Shown one piece after another: positions 16,416 through 24,414 of a stretch of DNA of 64,000 bases. This DNA comes from Chthoniobacterales bacterium (lineage in GTDB: Bacteria; Verrucomicrobiota; Verrucomicrobiia; Chthoniobacterales; UBA10450), in contig DATENU010000009.1 of assembly GCA_035274845.1 (NCBI GenBank), positions 124,001-188,000 on the forward strand, read 5' to 3'. Numbering within the stretch: the first letter of the stretch is position 1; each line of letters starts with the position of its first letter. Made by a program: the position numbers and the translations under genes. Under the pieces are notes generated by a model. The model saw nothing but the letters and a program-made list of their open reading frames with translations. It was not told where the DNA came from and did no database searches.

Positions 16416-18920
16416 CTACTCTGCCCGCAGCGCCACCATCGGGTTCACCCGGGTGGCGCGGCGGGCGGGGACAAAGCAGGAAATCGCGGCGACGAGGGTG
16501 AGCAGGCCGGAGACGACGAGGTAAATGGTGGGATCGAGCGGCTTCACTTTGAACAGGATGTTTTGCAGGGCGGCGGCCATGAGCACGCCGAGCAGGAGCG
16601 CGGCCGCGCCAACGCCGAGAACGAGACCAATGCCCAGCTGCCAGGCGCCTTGTTGCATGACCATGCTGAAGATGCGCTTCGCGTCGGCTCCGAGCGCCAT
16701 CCGAATGCCGAACTCCTGCGTGCGTTGATTCACCGAGAAACTCATGACGCCATAGAGGCCGACGCCGGATAGAATGAACGCCACGACCCCGAAGATGCTG
16801 AAGAGAGTCGCGATCACGCGATTGCCGGAGAGGATGTCGTTGTGGAACTGCGCGGGCGTCCCGGGGAAATAGGTGGGCAGATTTGAATCGATCTCGGCCA
16901 CGGCTTTGCTGAGGAGCGGGCCAAGGGTGTCGGCGCGCAGACCGCCCCGCGGCCTGACGACCACGGTCGCGAATTGGGTGGCCGGCGAGGCGCCCAGCAG
17001 CGGCATGTAGAAGCCAGCCGCTTCCGTCTTCTGGTCGAACGGCCCCTGCATCAACGTGTCGGGCACGACGCCGACGATGGTGCGCCACGGTTGTTCCTTG
17101 CCGGGATTGAAAATGCGCAGCTGATGTCCAATCGCGCTTTGCTGGCCCCAATGTTTTCGAGCGAAACTCGCGTTCACCATCGCGATTGGTTGTTTCGCGT
17201 CGCTGTCCTCGATGGTGAAATCGCGGCCCTCGCGAACCGTCAGGCCAAGCGTGGCAAAATAGCCGTCGGAAACGGATTCGAAATTGCAGGTCGGACGATC
17301 GCGGTCGGTGAGATAACTCTGACCATCGACCTCGTATTGTCCGCTGGGCGCGAAAGTCATCCGGAAACGGTCCGTCATGGCGGCGGCTTCGAACTGCGGA
17401 TTCTGGCGCAACGCCCGCACCGCCCGGGTGAAGAAACCGCGGCGCGATTCTTCGTTCGGGTAGGTTCCTTCCATCAGGGCGAGGCGCGCCGCATAGAGGC
17501 TGTTCTCGTCGTAACCGTAGTCGAGCTTCATTTGATTCCGGATCGATTTGATCTGCAACGTGGCCGCGATGAGCAACGCCGCGGTCAATGCGATTTGGCC
17601 CACCACCAGCACGCGCGTGATGACGTTGACCAGCCGGCTGCTGTTCCCGCGGCCGCCTTCTTTCATCACTTCAGCGGTATTGCCGCGTGAGCTGAAAAAG
17701 GCGGGCAGCGTACCGGAGACAAGGGTCGCGACGAGCGTGAGCCCGAGGGTGAAGGCGAGCACGCGTCCGTCGATTGTAAATTTCCACCAATAGGGCGGCG
17801 GGAATGGCGCGGCTTTCACCACTTTGTCGAAGCAGTCGACACCCCAGTAAGCGAGGGCCGAACCGGCGAGCGCGCCCAGGATCGCGACGATCAGGTTCTC
17901 GGTCAGCATTTGCCTGACAAGTCGCCAGCGGGTTGCGCCCAGCGCACCGCGAATCGCCAACTCCTTCGCGCGCAGGGCTGCCCGCCCAAACTGCATGTTC
18001 ATCACGTTCACGCAGGCGATCAGCAACACCACGATGACCGCACCAAGCATGGCCCAGACGATCTGGCGCGTTTGCACGCCGGTGAAGGCCTGGATCAGCG
18101 GCAGGACCGCCGCCGAGGTGAAGTTCTGGTTCGTCTTCGGATTGTCAGCGGCAATGTTGCGCGCAATCGCGATCATCTCCGCGTTCGCCTGGTCGAGGGT
18201 AACCCCGGGTTTCAACCGGCCCATCACCGCCGGGGCGCGGGCGTTCGCGCCGAGGAAAAGTTCGCCGCGCGGTGTGGGTGGCCACTCATTGTAGAGCGGC
18301 GTCCAAAGTTCCTCTGAGACCGGGAACTCAAAGCCGGGCGGCATGACGCCGATGATGGTCGCGGCTTTGCCGTTAATGGTGACGCTCTGGCTGACTATGT
18401 TCGGGTCGGCATTAAAATCGCGGCGCCAGATTTTGTCTCCGAGGATCGCCGTCTTCGGCGCGCCGGGCTTGTTGTCTTCCGCGGTGAAATCGCGGCCGAG
18501 GACCGGCGACACTCCGATGATCTTGAAGATCTCGTCGGTCACGTACGCCCCGGTGTAACGCTGCGGGTTATTGTTGTAGGAGACGTTGATGGTCGAGCCA
18601 TTGAGATAGCCGGCCATCATCGCAAACGACTTCTGCGCGGCCTTGATGTCCTCGTAATCCTGGGCCGCGGGAATATTGCCATTGCCGAAGTTGTTGCTTT
18701 GATCGCTCCCTTTCGGGTCGATCAGGCCGACGCTGACGAGCTCTTCCGGGTGCGGAAACGAAAACCCGCGCAACACAATCGCGTTGACCACGGCAAACTG
18801 GGTCATCGCCCCGCCAATCCCGAGGGCCAGGACCAGGATGGCGAGAATACAAAACGCCTTTTCCTTGAAGAGAATGCGCAGCCCGACCCGGACGTCCTGC
18901 CGAAAAGTATCGAGAATCAT
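16416..18920 (-). CDS. MacB-like ABC permease, ADOP family (second of a tandem pair)
   Basis: This 834-residue inner-membrane protein begins DTFRQDVRVGLRILFKEKAF, with a first TM helix (LAILVLALGIGGAMTQFAVV). A large periplasmic MacB-PCD domain follows, then three further TM helices with FtsX motifs, and a second MacB-PCD plus FtsX half. It ends in CFVPARRATRVNPMVALRAE. This duplicated layout without an ATPase domain is that of the Acidobacterial duplicated orphan permeases. The partner ATPase is not in the window. It lies 19 bases downstream of a close paralogue, clearly from tandem duplication. The substrate is unknown; MacB relatives export lipoproteins, peptides or antibiotics. Confidence 0.88.
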   Translation of the reverse strand: MILDTFRQDVRVGLRILFKEKAFCILAILVLALGIGGAMTQFAVVNAIVLRGFSFPHPEELVSVGLIDPKGSDQSNNFGNGNIPAAQDYEDIKAAQKSFAMMAGYLNGSTINVSYNNNPQRYTGAYVTDEIFKIIGVSPVLGRDFTAEDNKPGAPKTAILGDKIWRRDFNADPNIVSQSVTINGKAATIIGVMPPGFEFPVSEELWTPLYNEWPPTPRGELFLGANARAPAVMGRLKPGVTLDQANAEMIAIARNIAADNPKTNQNFTSAAVLPLIQAFTGVQTRQIVWAMLGAVIVVLLIACVNVMNMQFGRAALRAKELAIRGALGATRWRLVRQMLTENLIVAILGALAGSALAYWGVDCFDKVVKAAPFPPPYWWKFTIDGRVLAFTLGLTLVATLVSGTLPAFFSSRGNTAEVMKEGGRGNSSRLVNVITRVLVVGQIALTAALLIAATLQIKSIRNQMKLDYGYDENSLYAARLALMEGTYPNEESRRGFFTRAVRALRQNPQFEAAAMTDRFRMTFAPSGQYEVDGQSYLTDRDRPTCNFESVSDGYFATLGLTVREGRDFTIEDSDAKQPIAMVNASFARKHWGQQSAIGHQLRIFNPGKEQPWRTIVGVVPDTLMQGPFDQKTEAAGFYMPLLGASPATQFATVVVRPRGGLRADTLGPLLSKAVAEIDSNLPTYFPGTPAQFHNDILSGNRVIATLFSIFGVVAFILSGVGLYGVMSFSVNQRTQEFGIRMALGADAKRIFSMVMQQGAWQLGIGLVLGVGAAALLLGVLMAAALQNILFKVKPLDPTIYLVVSGLLTLVAAISCFVPARRATRVNPMVALRAE

Positions 18921-18939
18921 TCGGTTGCCTCGAGCCGCG

Positions 18940-21438
18940 TTATTCGGTTCGCAACGCGACCATTGGATTCACCCGGGTGGCGCGCCGCGCCGGGACGAAG
19001 CAGGAGATGGCGGCAACCAAAGTAAGCAGGCCGGCTACGACGAGGTAAATCGTCGGGTCGAGCGGCTTCACTTTGAAGAGAATGTTTTGGAGCGCATTGG
19101 CCATGAGGACGCCGAGCAGAAGAGCCGCGGCGCCGCCGCCGAGTATGAGGCCGATGGCGAGCTGCCACGCCCCTTGCTGCATTACCATGCGGAAAATTCG
19201 TTTCGCATCGGCGCCGAGCGCCATTCGGATGCCGAATTCCTGTGTGCGCTGATTCACCGAAAAACTCATCACGCCATACAGACCGACCGCCGAAAGCGCG
19301 AAGGCCACCACGCCAAAGATCGTGAACAGATTCGCGGTCAGGCGATTCACGCCGAGGATTTCATCATGCAAACGCGCGGGCGTTCCCGCGAAGTAGGTCG
19401 GCAGATTGGAATCCAATTCCGCGATCGCTTTGCTGAGGGTCGGTCCCATGTTCGCCGCGACCGCTCCCATCCGGGGACGCACCACGATCGTGCAGAATTG
19501 AGCCGCCGGCGTTCCCGCCAGCAACGGGATGTAAAAACCGATTCCGTCCGATTGCCCATTGAAGGGGCCCTGCATGAGCATGTCGGGCGCGACGCCGACG
19601 ATCGTGCGCCATGGCTCCGGTCGAGCCGGATTGAAGCTCCGCACCTGGTGACCGAGCGCGCTTTGATTTCCAAAATATTTGTGGGCAAAGCTCGCGTTCA
19701 CGATCGCGACCGGCTGTTTGGTATCGCTGTCTTCGATTGTGAAATCGCGGCCCTCGAGCAGCTTTAAACCGAGCGTCGTGAAATAGGCGTCCGAGACCGA
19801 CTCGTTTTGGCCGCGCGGCCGGTCCTTGTCCGTCACATAGGTCTGGCCATCCACTTCGTACTGGCCGCCGTTGGCGAAGGTCATCCGGAAGCGATTAGTC
19901 ATGGCCGCACTCTCAAACGCCGGGTTGGCGCGCAGCGCCCGCAACGCCCGCACGAAGAATTGATGCTTCGCGTCGTCGGTCGGATAATCGCCTTCCATCA
20001 ATCCCATGCGCGCGCTGTAAACGGCGTTCTCATCGTAGCCGTAATTCTGGGTCGTCTGGTTGCGGATGGATTTGATCTGCAACGTCGCCATGATCAGCAG
20101 CGCCGCCGTCAGCGCGATCTGTCCAATGACCAGAACGCGCGTGATGACGTTAACGAGCCGGCTGCTGTTGCCGCGTCCGCCTTCCTTCATCATCTCGGCG
20201 GTGTTTCCGCGCGCGCTCAGAATCGCCGGCACAAATCCGGAGAGCAGGGTCGCGACGACGACGATGGCGAGCGTGAAGATGAGGACTTTGCCGTCAATCG
20301 TGAACTGGACCCAGTAAGGCAACGGGAACGGCAGCGCGTTGGTGGTGCGAACCAGGAGATTGACGGCCCACTCCGCGAAGAGGATTCCAACCGTTCCGCC
20401 CATCGCCGCGAGGAGAAAACTTTCGGTTAACATCTGGCGAACCAAACGCCAGCGAGTGGCGCCGAGCGCGCCGCGGATCGCGAGCTCCTTCGCGCGCAAC
20501 GCGGCGCGGCCGAACTGCATGTTCATCACGTTTACGCAGGCAATCACCAGCACGAGCGCAACCGCCCCGAGCATGGCGTAAATTGTTCCCCGCAGTTGGG
20601 GGCCGGTGAATGAATTCAGCAAGGGCTGAACCCTGGCCGCGGTCAGGTGCTCGTTCGTCTTCGGATTGTCTTTCGCCATTCGTTTCGCGATTGAGGAAAA
20701 TTCGGCGTTCACCTGGTCGAGCGAGACGCCATCCTTCAGGCGGCCAATCATTTGGGGAGCGGAATTGTTCGCCCGGGGGTCTTCGCGAGGAACCAACGGA
20801 AACTCGTTGTAAAGCGGCACCCAGAGTTCTTCCGAGATCGGGAACTTAAAGCCCTGCGGCATCACGCCGATGATCGTCGCCGCCTTGCCATTAATCCGAA
20901 CCGATTGGCCGACGATGTTTGGGTCCCCGCCGAAATCGCGCTTCCAGATTTCGTAGCCGAGGAGCGTCGTCTTCTCGGCCCCCGGCTTGTTGTCATCGGC
21001 GGTAAAATCGCGGCCCATGATCGGCGCCACGCCGACGATCCGGAAAAAGTCCTGGGTGACGTAAGCGCCGGTATAACGCTGCGGGTTATTTTTGTAGGTA
21101 ACGTTGATCGTCGAGCCATTGAGATAGCCCGCGGTCAACGCGAAGGAATTCTGGCCGGCCTTGAGATCTTCGTAGTCCGCTGCCGTTGGGATGAAACCCT
21201 GGCCGAAATTATTCTGCTGCGGGTTCGCCTGCGGATCGAGAATCCCCGCGCTCATCAATTGCTCCGGATGCGGGAAGGAAAATCCGCGGAGGACGAAGGC
21301 ATTCACGATGGTGAACTGGGTGGTCACGCCGGCTATGCCGAGCGCGAGGACGAGGACAGCGAGAAGGCAAAACGCCTTTTCCTTGAAGAGAATGCGGAGA
21401 CCAATCCGGACATCCTGGCTGAAGGTATCGAGGATCAT
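18940..21438 (-). CDS. MacB-like ABC permease, ADOP family (first of a tandem pair)
   Basis: This 832-residue protein has the same layout as its downstream neighbour: MacB-PCD, FtsX, MacB-PCD, FtsX. The two are near-identical over the TM segments (GQIALTAALL, SVNQRTQEFGIRMALGADAKRIF, FKVKPLDPTIYLVV). They are more divergent in the periplasmic parts, for example the stretches after LYNEW / LYNEF. That pattern suggests diversification of the substrate-facing surface after duplication. There is no ATP-binding motif, and a separate ATPase must power it. It is the first gene of the two-gene unit; no upstream partner is adjacent. Confidence 0.88.
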   Translation of the reverse strand: MILDTFSQDVRIGLRILFKEKAFCLLAVLVLALGIAGVTTQFTIVNAFVLRGFSFPHPEQLMSAGILDPQANPQQNNFGQGFIPTAADYEDLKAGQNSFALTAGYLNGSTINVTYKNNPQRYTGAYVTQDFFRIVGVAPIMGRDFTADDNKPGAEKTTLLGYEIWKRDFGGDPNIVGQSVRINGKAATIIGVMPQGFKFPISEELWVPLYNEFPLVPREDPRANNSAPQMIGRLKDGVSLDQVNAEFSSIAKRMAKDNPKTNEHLTAARVQPLLNSFTGPQLRGTIYAMLGAVALVLVIACVNVMNMQFGRAALRAKELAIRGALGATRWRLVRQMLTESFLLAAMGGTVGILFAEWAVNLLVRTTNALPFPLPYWVQFTIDGKVLIFTLAIVVVATLLSGFVPAILSARGNTAEMMKEGGRGNSSRLVNVITRVLVIGQIALTAALLIMATLQIKSIRNQTTQNYGYDENAVYSARMGLMEGDYPTDDAKHQFFVRALRALRANPAFESAAMTNRFRMTFANGGQYEVDGQTYVTDKDRPRGQNESVSDAYFTTLGLKLLEGRDFTIEDSDTKQPVAIVNASFAHKYFGNQSALGHQVRSFNPARPEPWRTIVGVAPDMLMQGPFNGQSDGIGFYIPLLAGTPAAQFCTIVVRPRMGAVAANMGPTLSKAIAELDSNLPTYFAGTPARLHDEILGVNRLTANLFTIFGVVAFALSAVGLYGVMSFSVNQRTQEFGIRMALGADAKRIFRMVMQQGAWQLAIGLILGGGAAALLLGVLMANALQNILFKVKPLDPTIYLVVAGLLTLVAAISCFVPARRATRVNPMVALRTE

Positions 21439-21580
21439 AATGGCTGACTTGAGTTAGGGTTGAAGGGCGCTTCGAAAATGAGATGCGGCCAGAGGCCGGA
21501 ATGGATTCAAAAATTGCAACCGGCGCCCCACTCTGAATAAACGCCGCCGCCCGGGGCATTTGTTCAGGCTGCCGCGCCGG

Positions 21581-22903
21581 CTATTCGATGGCATAAAGGT
21601 TCCCATCGGTGCTCCCGAAATAGACGGCGCCGTTCATGACCAGGGGCGTGGAGAAGATCGAGCCAACGTCAGCCTGCTGCCGATCGATCCCGACGATCGG
21701 CGCCTCACGCCAGGACGAGGTAAAGAACATCGGCTCGTTAAACTTCCGGTCGCTCGTCAGGATCCATCCCTTGTTTTGCTTTGACGCTTCCGTCTGGAAA
21801 TCCCAGAGCGGATCGCCGGTTTTGAAATCGCGCGCCTGGAGGGTCCCGTTGAGCACGCCGATCAGCACGACGTCGCCGGCGACCACGGGCGAGGAAAACA
21901 TGTAGGCCTTGTCCTGTTGCTTGATCAGGCTCTTGCCGGTCGCCGCTTCGACGATGTGGAACAGGCTCGAATCGGAGGTGCCGAAGACGACTTTCCCGTC
22001 AACGACCGCGGGCGAAACGATCACCCAGCTCAGGTCGTTGAACATTTTCCACTTCTCTTTCCCGGTCGCCGCGTCGAGGGCATAGAGATGCGCGTCGCGG
22101 CAACCGACATAAACCACGCCGCCAACGACCGCGGCGGAGGACTGAAATCCGACCTGGTTGTGGATCACCGGATCCTCCCCGCCATGAAACTTCCACTTTT
22201 CTTTCCCGGTGGCCGCGTCGACCGCGTAAAAATAGCTGTCCCAGCTTCCGACATAGAGAACGCCGTCAGCATACGCCGGCGAAGAATGAACCACGTCGCC
22301 GGTCTTGAATTTCCATTTCAAATCACCGGTCGCGGCGTCGAGCGCGTAAAGATTTCCGTCGCCGCTGCCGAAATAAACCGCTCCCTGCGCAACGACCGGG
22401 CTGGACAGATAAACGTCGAATTGGTCCGCGATCGTCTGCGTTTTCGGCTGCAGTCCGTGAATTCCTTTCGCCTCGAATCGCCGCTCGCCTTCCGTGGCGA
22501 ACTTCCATTTGATCGCGCCGGTCTTCGCGTTCAAGGCGTAGAATTTTCCGTCGTAGCTCCCGGCGAAAACCATTCCGTTCGCAATCGCCGGCGTGCAGGG
22601 CACCGGGCCGCCCGTCGTCCGCTTCCAAATTTGCCGGCCGTTCTCTGAATCGACGGCGTAAATGTTCCCGTCGTCCCCGCCGAAGTAGAGAACCTTGTTG
22701 TCCCAGACCGGGGAAGAAATGATTCGGTCGCCAGTCGGGAATTTCCACTTCACCCGATGGAACTGCCGCGGCGCGGCTTCTTTGGTCGTGCCCGAATGCG
22801 CGGGATCGCCGCGGAACATCGATTGCGAGTGGGCGGACAGGGCCATGGCGACGGCGCCAAGCCCGACGCCAAAGCGAAAAATGGCGACCCAGAACCTTTT
22901 CAT
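21581..22903 (-). CDS. Secreted PQQ-type beta-propeller repeat protein
   Basis: This 440-residue protein has an N-terminal signal peptide (MKRFWVAIFRFGVGLGAVAMALSA spans its core). The rest is a run of about seven to eight PQQ/BamB-like blades with the pattern VYFGSGDGNLYALDAATG-DLKWKFKTG. It closes on GSTDGNLYAIE. Such propellers bind PQQ in quinoprotein dehydrogenases, but no heme-binding CxxCH or PQQ-site residues were recognised, so a scaffold or binding role is as likely. The start codon overlaps the stop of the upstream secreted protein gene (ATGA), so the two are co-translated. Confidence 0.8.
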   Translation of the reverse strand: MKRFWVAIFRFGVGLGAVAMALSAHSQSMFRGDPAHSGTTKEAAPRQFHRVKWKFPTGDRIISSPVWDNKVLYFGGDDGNIYAVDSENGRQIWKRTTGGPVPCTPAIANGMVFAGSYDGKFYALNAKTGAIKWKFATEGERRFEAKGIHGLQPKTQTIADQFDVYLSSPVVAQGAVYFGSGDGNLYALDAATGDLKWKFKTGDVVHSSPAYADGVLYVGSWDSYFYAVDAATGKEKWKFHGGEDPVIHNQVGFQSSAAVVGGVVYVGCRDAHLYALDAATGKEKWKMFNDLSWVIVSPAVVDGKVVFGTSDSSLFHIVEAATGKSLIKQQDKAYMFSSPVVAGDVVLIGVLNGTLQARDFKTGDPLWDFQTEASKQNKGWILTSDRKFNEPMFFTSSWREAPIVGIDRQQADVGSIFSTPLVMNGAVYFGSTDGNLYAIE

Positions 22904-23613
22904 GGAGTCGGCCGCCGCAGGGTCAGCGGCGCTTCCAGCGTTCCCTGGCTCAGCGTTCCCTTGAGTTCCCCGGCCGCTTTGTTGAATCGTCCTTCAAAAG
23001 TGATCCCGAACTCCTCCGACTTCACCGTCACGAAATCGTCGTCCTGCGTTATCAGGCTGACGGGGACGTTGTTCACTTTCTTGCCCACGATGGTGAACTC
23101 CAGGGCCGCGCCTTCCGCGGCGCGATTCGAAAATTTCATGGTCGCATGTCGCGCGTAGCCCATCATTTCGTAGTCGCCCTTCCATTCGCCCTCGAGCTCC
23201 TTCACTACCGCGGTATTCTTCGGCGGCAGTTCCACCTGGGCCGGACCTGTTTTCGAGAGGGTGAAAGGCGCGCTGTTTCCGCCCTGCCTAAAGGCGCCGG
23301 CCAGATGGCCGTCCGCGGTGAGATGGGCCTGGAGTTCCGCTTGGCCAGCTCGTTCGTTACCGAGCGCGCCTTTGATCGTGAAAAGCAGGTCGCCGCCCCT
23401 GGGCTTGCGGTCGACAAGCGGCGCGCCTTTCACTCCGAATCCCGGAACAATGATCGAGCCGGTCCATTCCTTCCCATCCTCCTGAGAGAGATCGACGATG
23501 AGCTTCAGCTCGTGGCCGGGAATTTGGACAACGCCTTCCCACCGGCCCGCTGCGCTTTCCGCCGCCTGGCAGAGCGCGGCGGAAGCGATAAAGATCGTGG
23601 CAAATAATCGCAA
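22900..23613 (-). CDS. Secreted protein of unknown function, coupled to the PQQ propeller
   Basis: This 237-residue protein has a short signal peptide (MRLFATIFIASAALCQAAES). The body appears to be two similar beta-rich halves: GRWEGVVQIPGHELKLIVDL... and GEWKGDYEMMGYARHATMKF.... Each starts with a G-x-W-x-G motif and ends with a TLS/PLTL strand. Domains of this kind occur at the N-termini of secreted alpha/beta-hydrolases, but the hydrolase part is absent here. It overlaps the propeller gene by four bases. Confidence 0.65.
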   Translation of the reverse strand: MRLFATIFIASAALCQAAESAAGRWEGVVQIPGHELKLIVDLSQEDGKEWTGSIIVPGFGVKGAPLVDRKPRGGDLLFTIKGALGNERAGQAELQAHLTADGHLAGAFRQGGNSAPFTLSKTGPAQVELPPKNTAVVKELEGEWKGDYEMMGYARHATMKFSNRAAEGAALEFTIVGKKVNNVPVSLITQDDDFVTVKSEEFGITFEGRFNKAAGELKGTLSQGTLEAPLTLRRPTP

Positions 23614-23640
23614 CGGAGTTCTCCTGAACTTCGCTGTCGA

Positions 23641-23868
23641 TTAGGATTGCTGTGTATTCGCGCTTTGCGCGATCGACGTCGTGTGGATCAGTCCGGCGAC
23701 CGGAACGGTGAACGGTTGACGCGCCGCCTGGTAGATCGAAAAGACCACGCTGAGAATGAAGACAAAGTAAGCGGCATTCTCGAACACGCTGCGTTCCTTT
23801 TCTTCGGAACGAACGATTAACGCGTAGGTCGATTCGAATCCTTCGGTGGAGTGAGTATTCGTTTTCAT
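23641..23868 (-). CDS. Small single-pass membrane protein
   Basis: This 75-residue protein has a hydrophilic N-terminus (MKTNTHSTEGFES...RSEEKERS), one membrane helix around residues 31-48 (AAYFVFILSVVFSIYQAA) and a polar tail ending NTQQS. It lies 27 bases upstream of the secreted protein gene on the same strand and may head that operon. No ribosome binding site is obvious. The family is not recognised. Confidence 0.5.
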   Translation of the reverse strand: MKTNTHSTEGFESTYALIVRSEEKERSVFENAAYFVFILSVVFSIYQAARQPFTVPVAGLIHTTSIAQSANTQQS

Positions 23869-23941
23869 GGGTTAGGTAGGTTGATGACGACCCCCTTATG
23901 CACAGCCCATGCCAGCGGTGTTCGGCGGTTTATAAATATCT

Positions 23942-23957
23942 TAACTAGAGCTAGTTA
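23942..23957. promoter_or_regulatory. TAACTAG-N2-CTAGTTA palindrome upstream of the small membrane protein
   Basis: Perfect 7-bp arms with a 2-bp centre lie about 74 bases upstream of the start at 23868. They are a candidate operator for the minus-strand unit running to 21581. The region 23958-24042 holds nothing else recognisable. Confidence 0.35.
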
Positions 23958-24042
23958 CGAATAGAGCCCGCAGGCAGCGATCGTGTTTACCGTTTCGCGC
24001 CCGGGAAATTTCCGTTCCGAATTTGGGACGAAAACAGACCGC

Positions 24043-24077
24043 AAAAAAAAGCGCGAGGGCATTAAACCCTCGCGCTT
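24043..24077 (-). terminator. Rho-independent terminator of the small Cys/Trp protein gene
   Basis: On the minus strand, an 11-bp stem (AAGCGCGAGGG paired with CCCTCGCGCTT) with a 7-base loop is followed by a run of eight T. It lies 23 bases beyond the stop codon at 24100. This strong terminator supports the short gene being real and separately transcribed. Confidence 0.88.
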
Positions 24078-24099
24078 CGCTTTAACCAATCGGTCGGAA

Positions 24100-24297
24100 T
24101 TACATGTAGTTCAACGCGCCACAACGCCAGCACGTGAACCAACGCCAATTACTGTGGACGTAGTTTCCCGCGCCGTCGTTCCAGCACGTGTAGAGTAGAT
24201 TCCTGCGGCGACCGCCTACCTCATTGGAATCGGCGTCTTTTTCAGTACCGCCTCCGCCCTCCTGGTCCGGCTTTTTGCCTGCTGCTTCATCAGCCAT
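24100..24297 (-). CDS. Small Cys/Trp-rich protein with internal repeat
   Basis: This is a 65-residue protein. The ATG at 24297 was chosen because AGAGGA lies ~9 bases upstream. The N-terminal half is polar and Gly/Glu/Asp-rich (MADEAAGKKPDQEGGGG...) and ends in EVGG. The C-terminal half carries two copies of a [YF]TCW-x2-GAxNY[VM] motif separated by HSNWRW. There are three cysteines in total. A double-glycine-like boundary before a Cys/Trp/Tyr-rich core resembles precursor peptides, but no modifying or export enzyme is adjacent, so a small metal-binding protein is equally possible. It has a dedicated terminator. Confidence 0.65.
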   Translation of the reverse strand: MADEAAGKKPDQEGGGGTEKDADSNEVGGRRRNLLYTCWNDGAGNYVHSNWRWFTCWRCGALNYM

Positions 24298-24414
24298 AAC
24301 GTTATCCTCTCTTTTTGGGTTTTGTTTGTTTGCTGCCACATCATTCCGTGTGACGGCGGATCGCCAGTTATGCCGATTGCCGGTTTCTTAAGCAAGTCCG
24401 TTGTCGCCCGAAAT

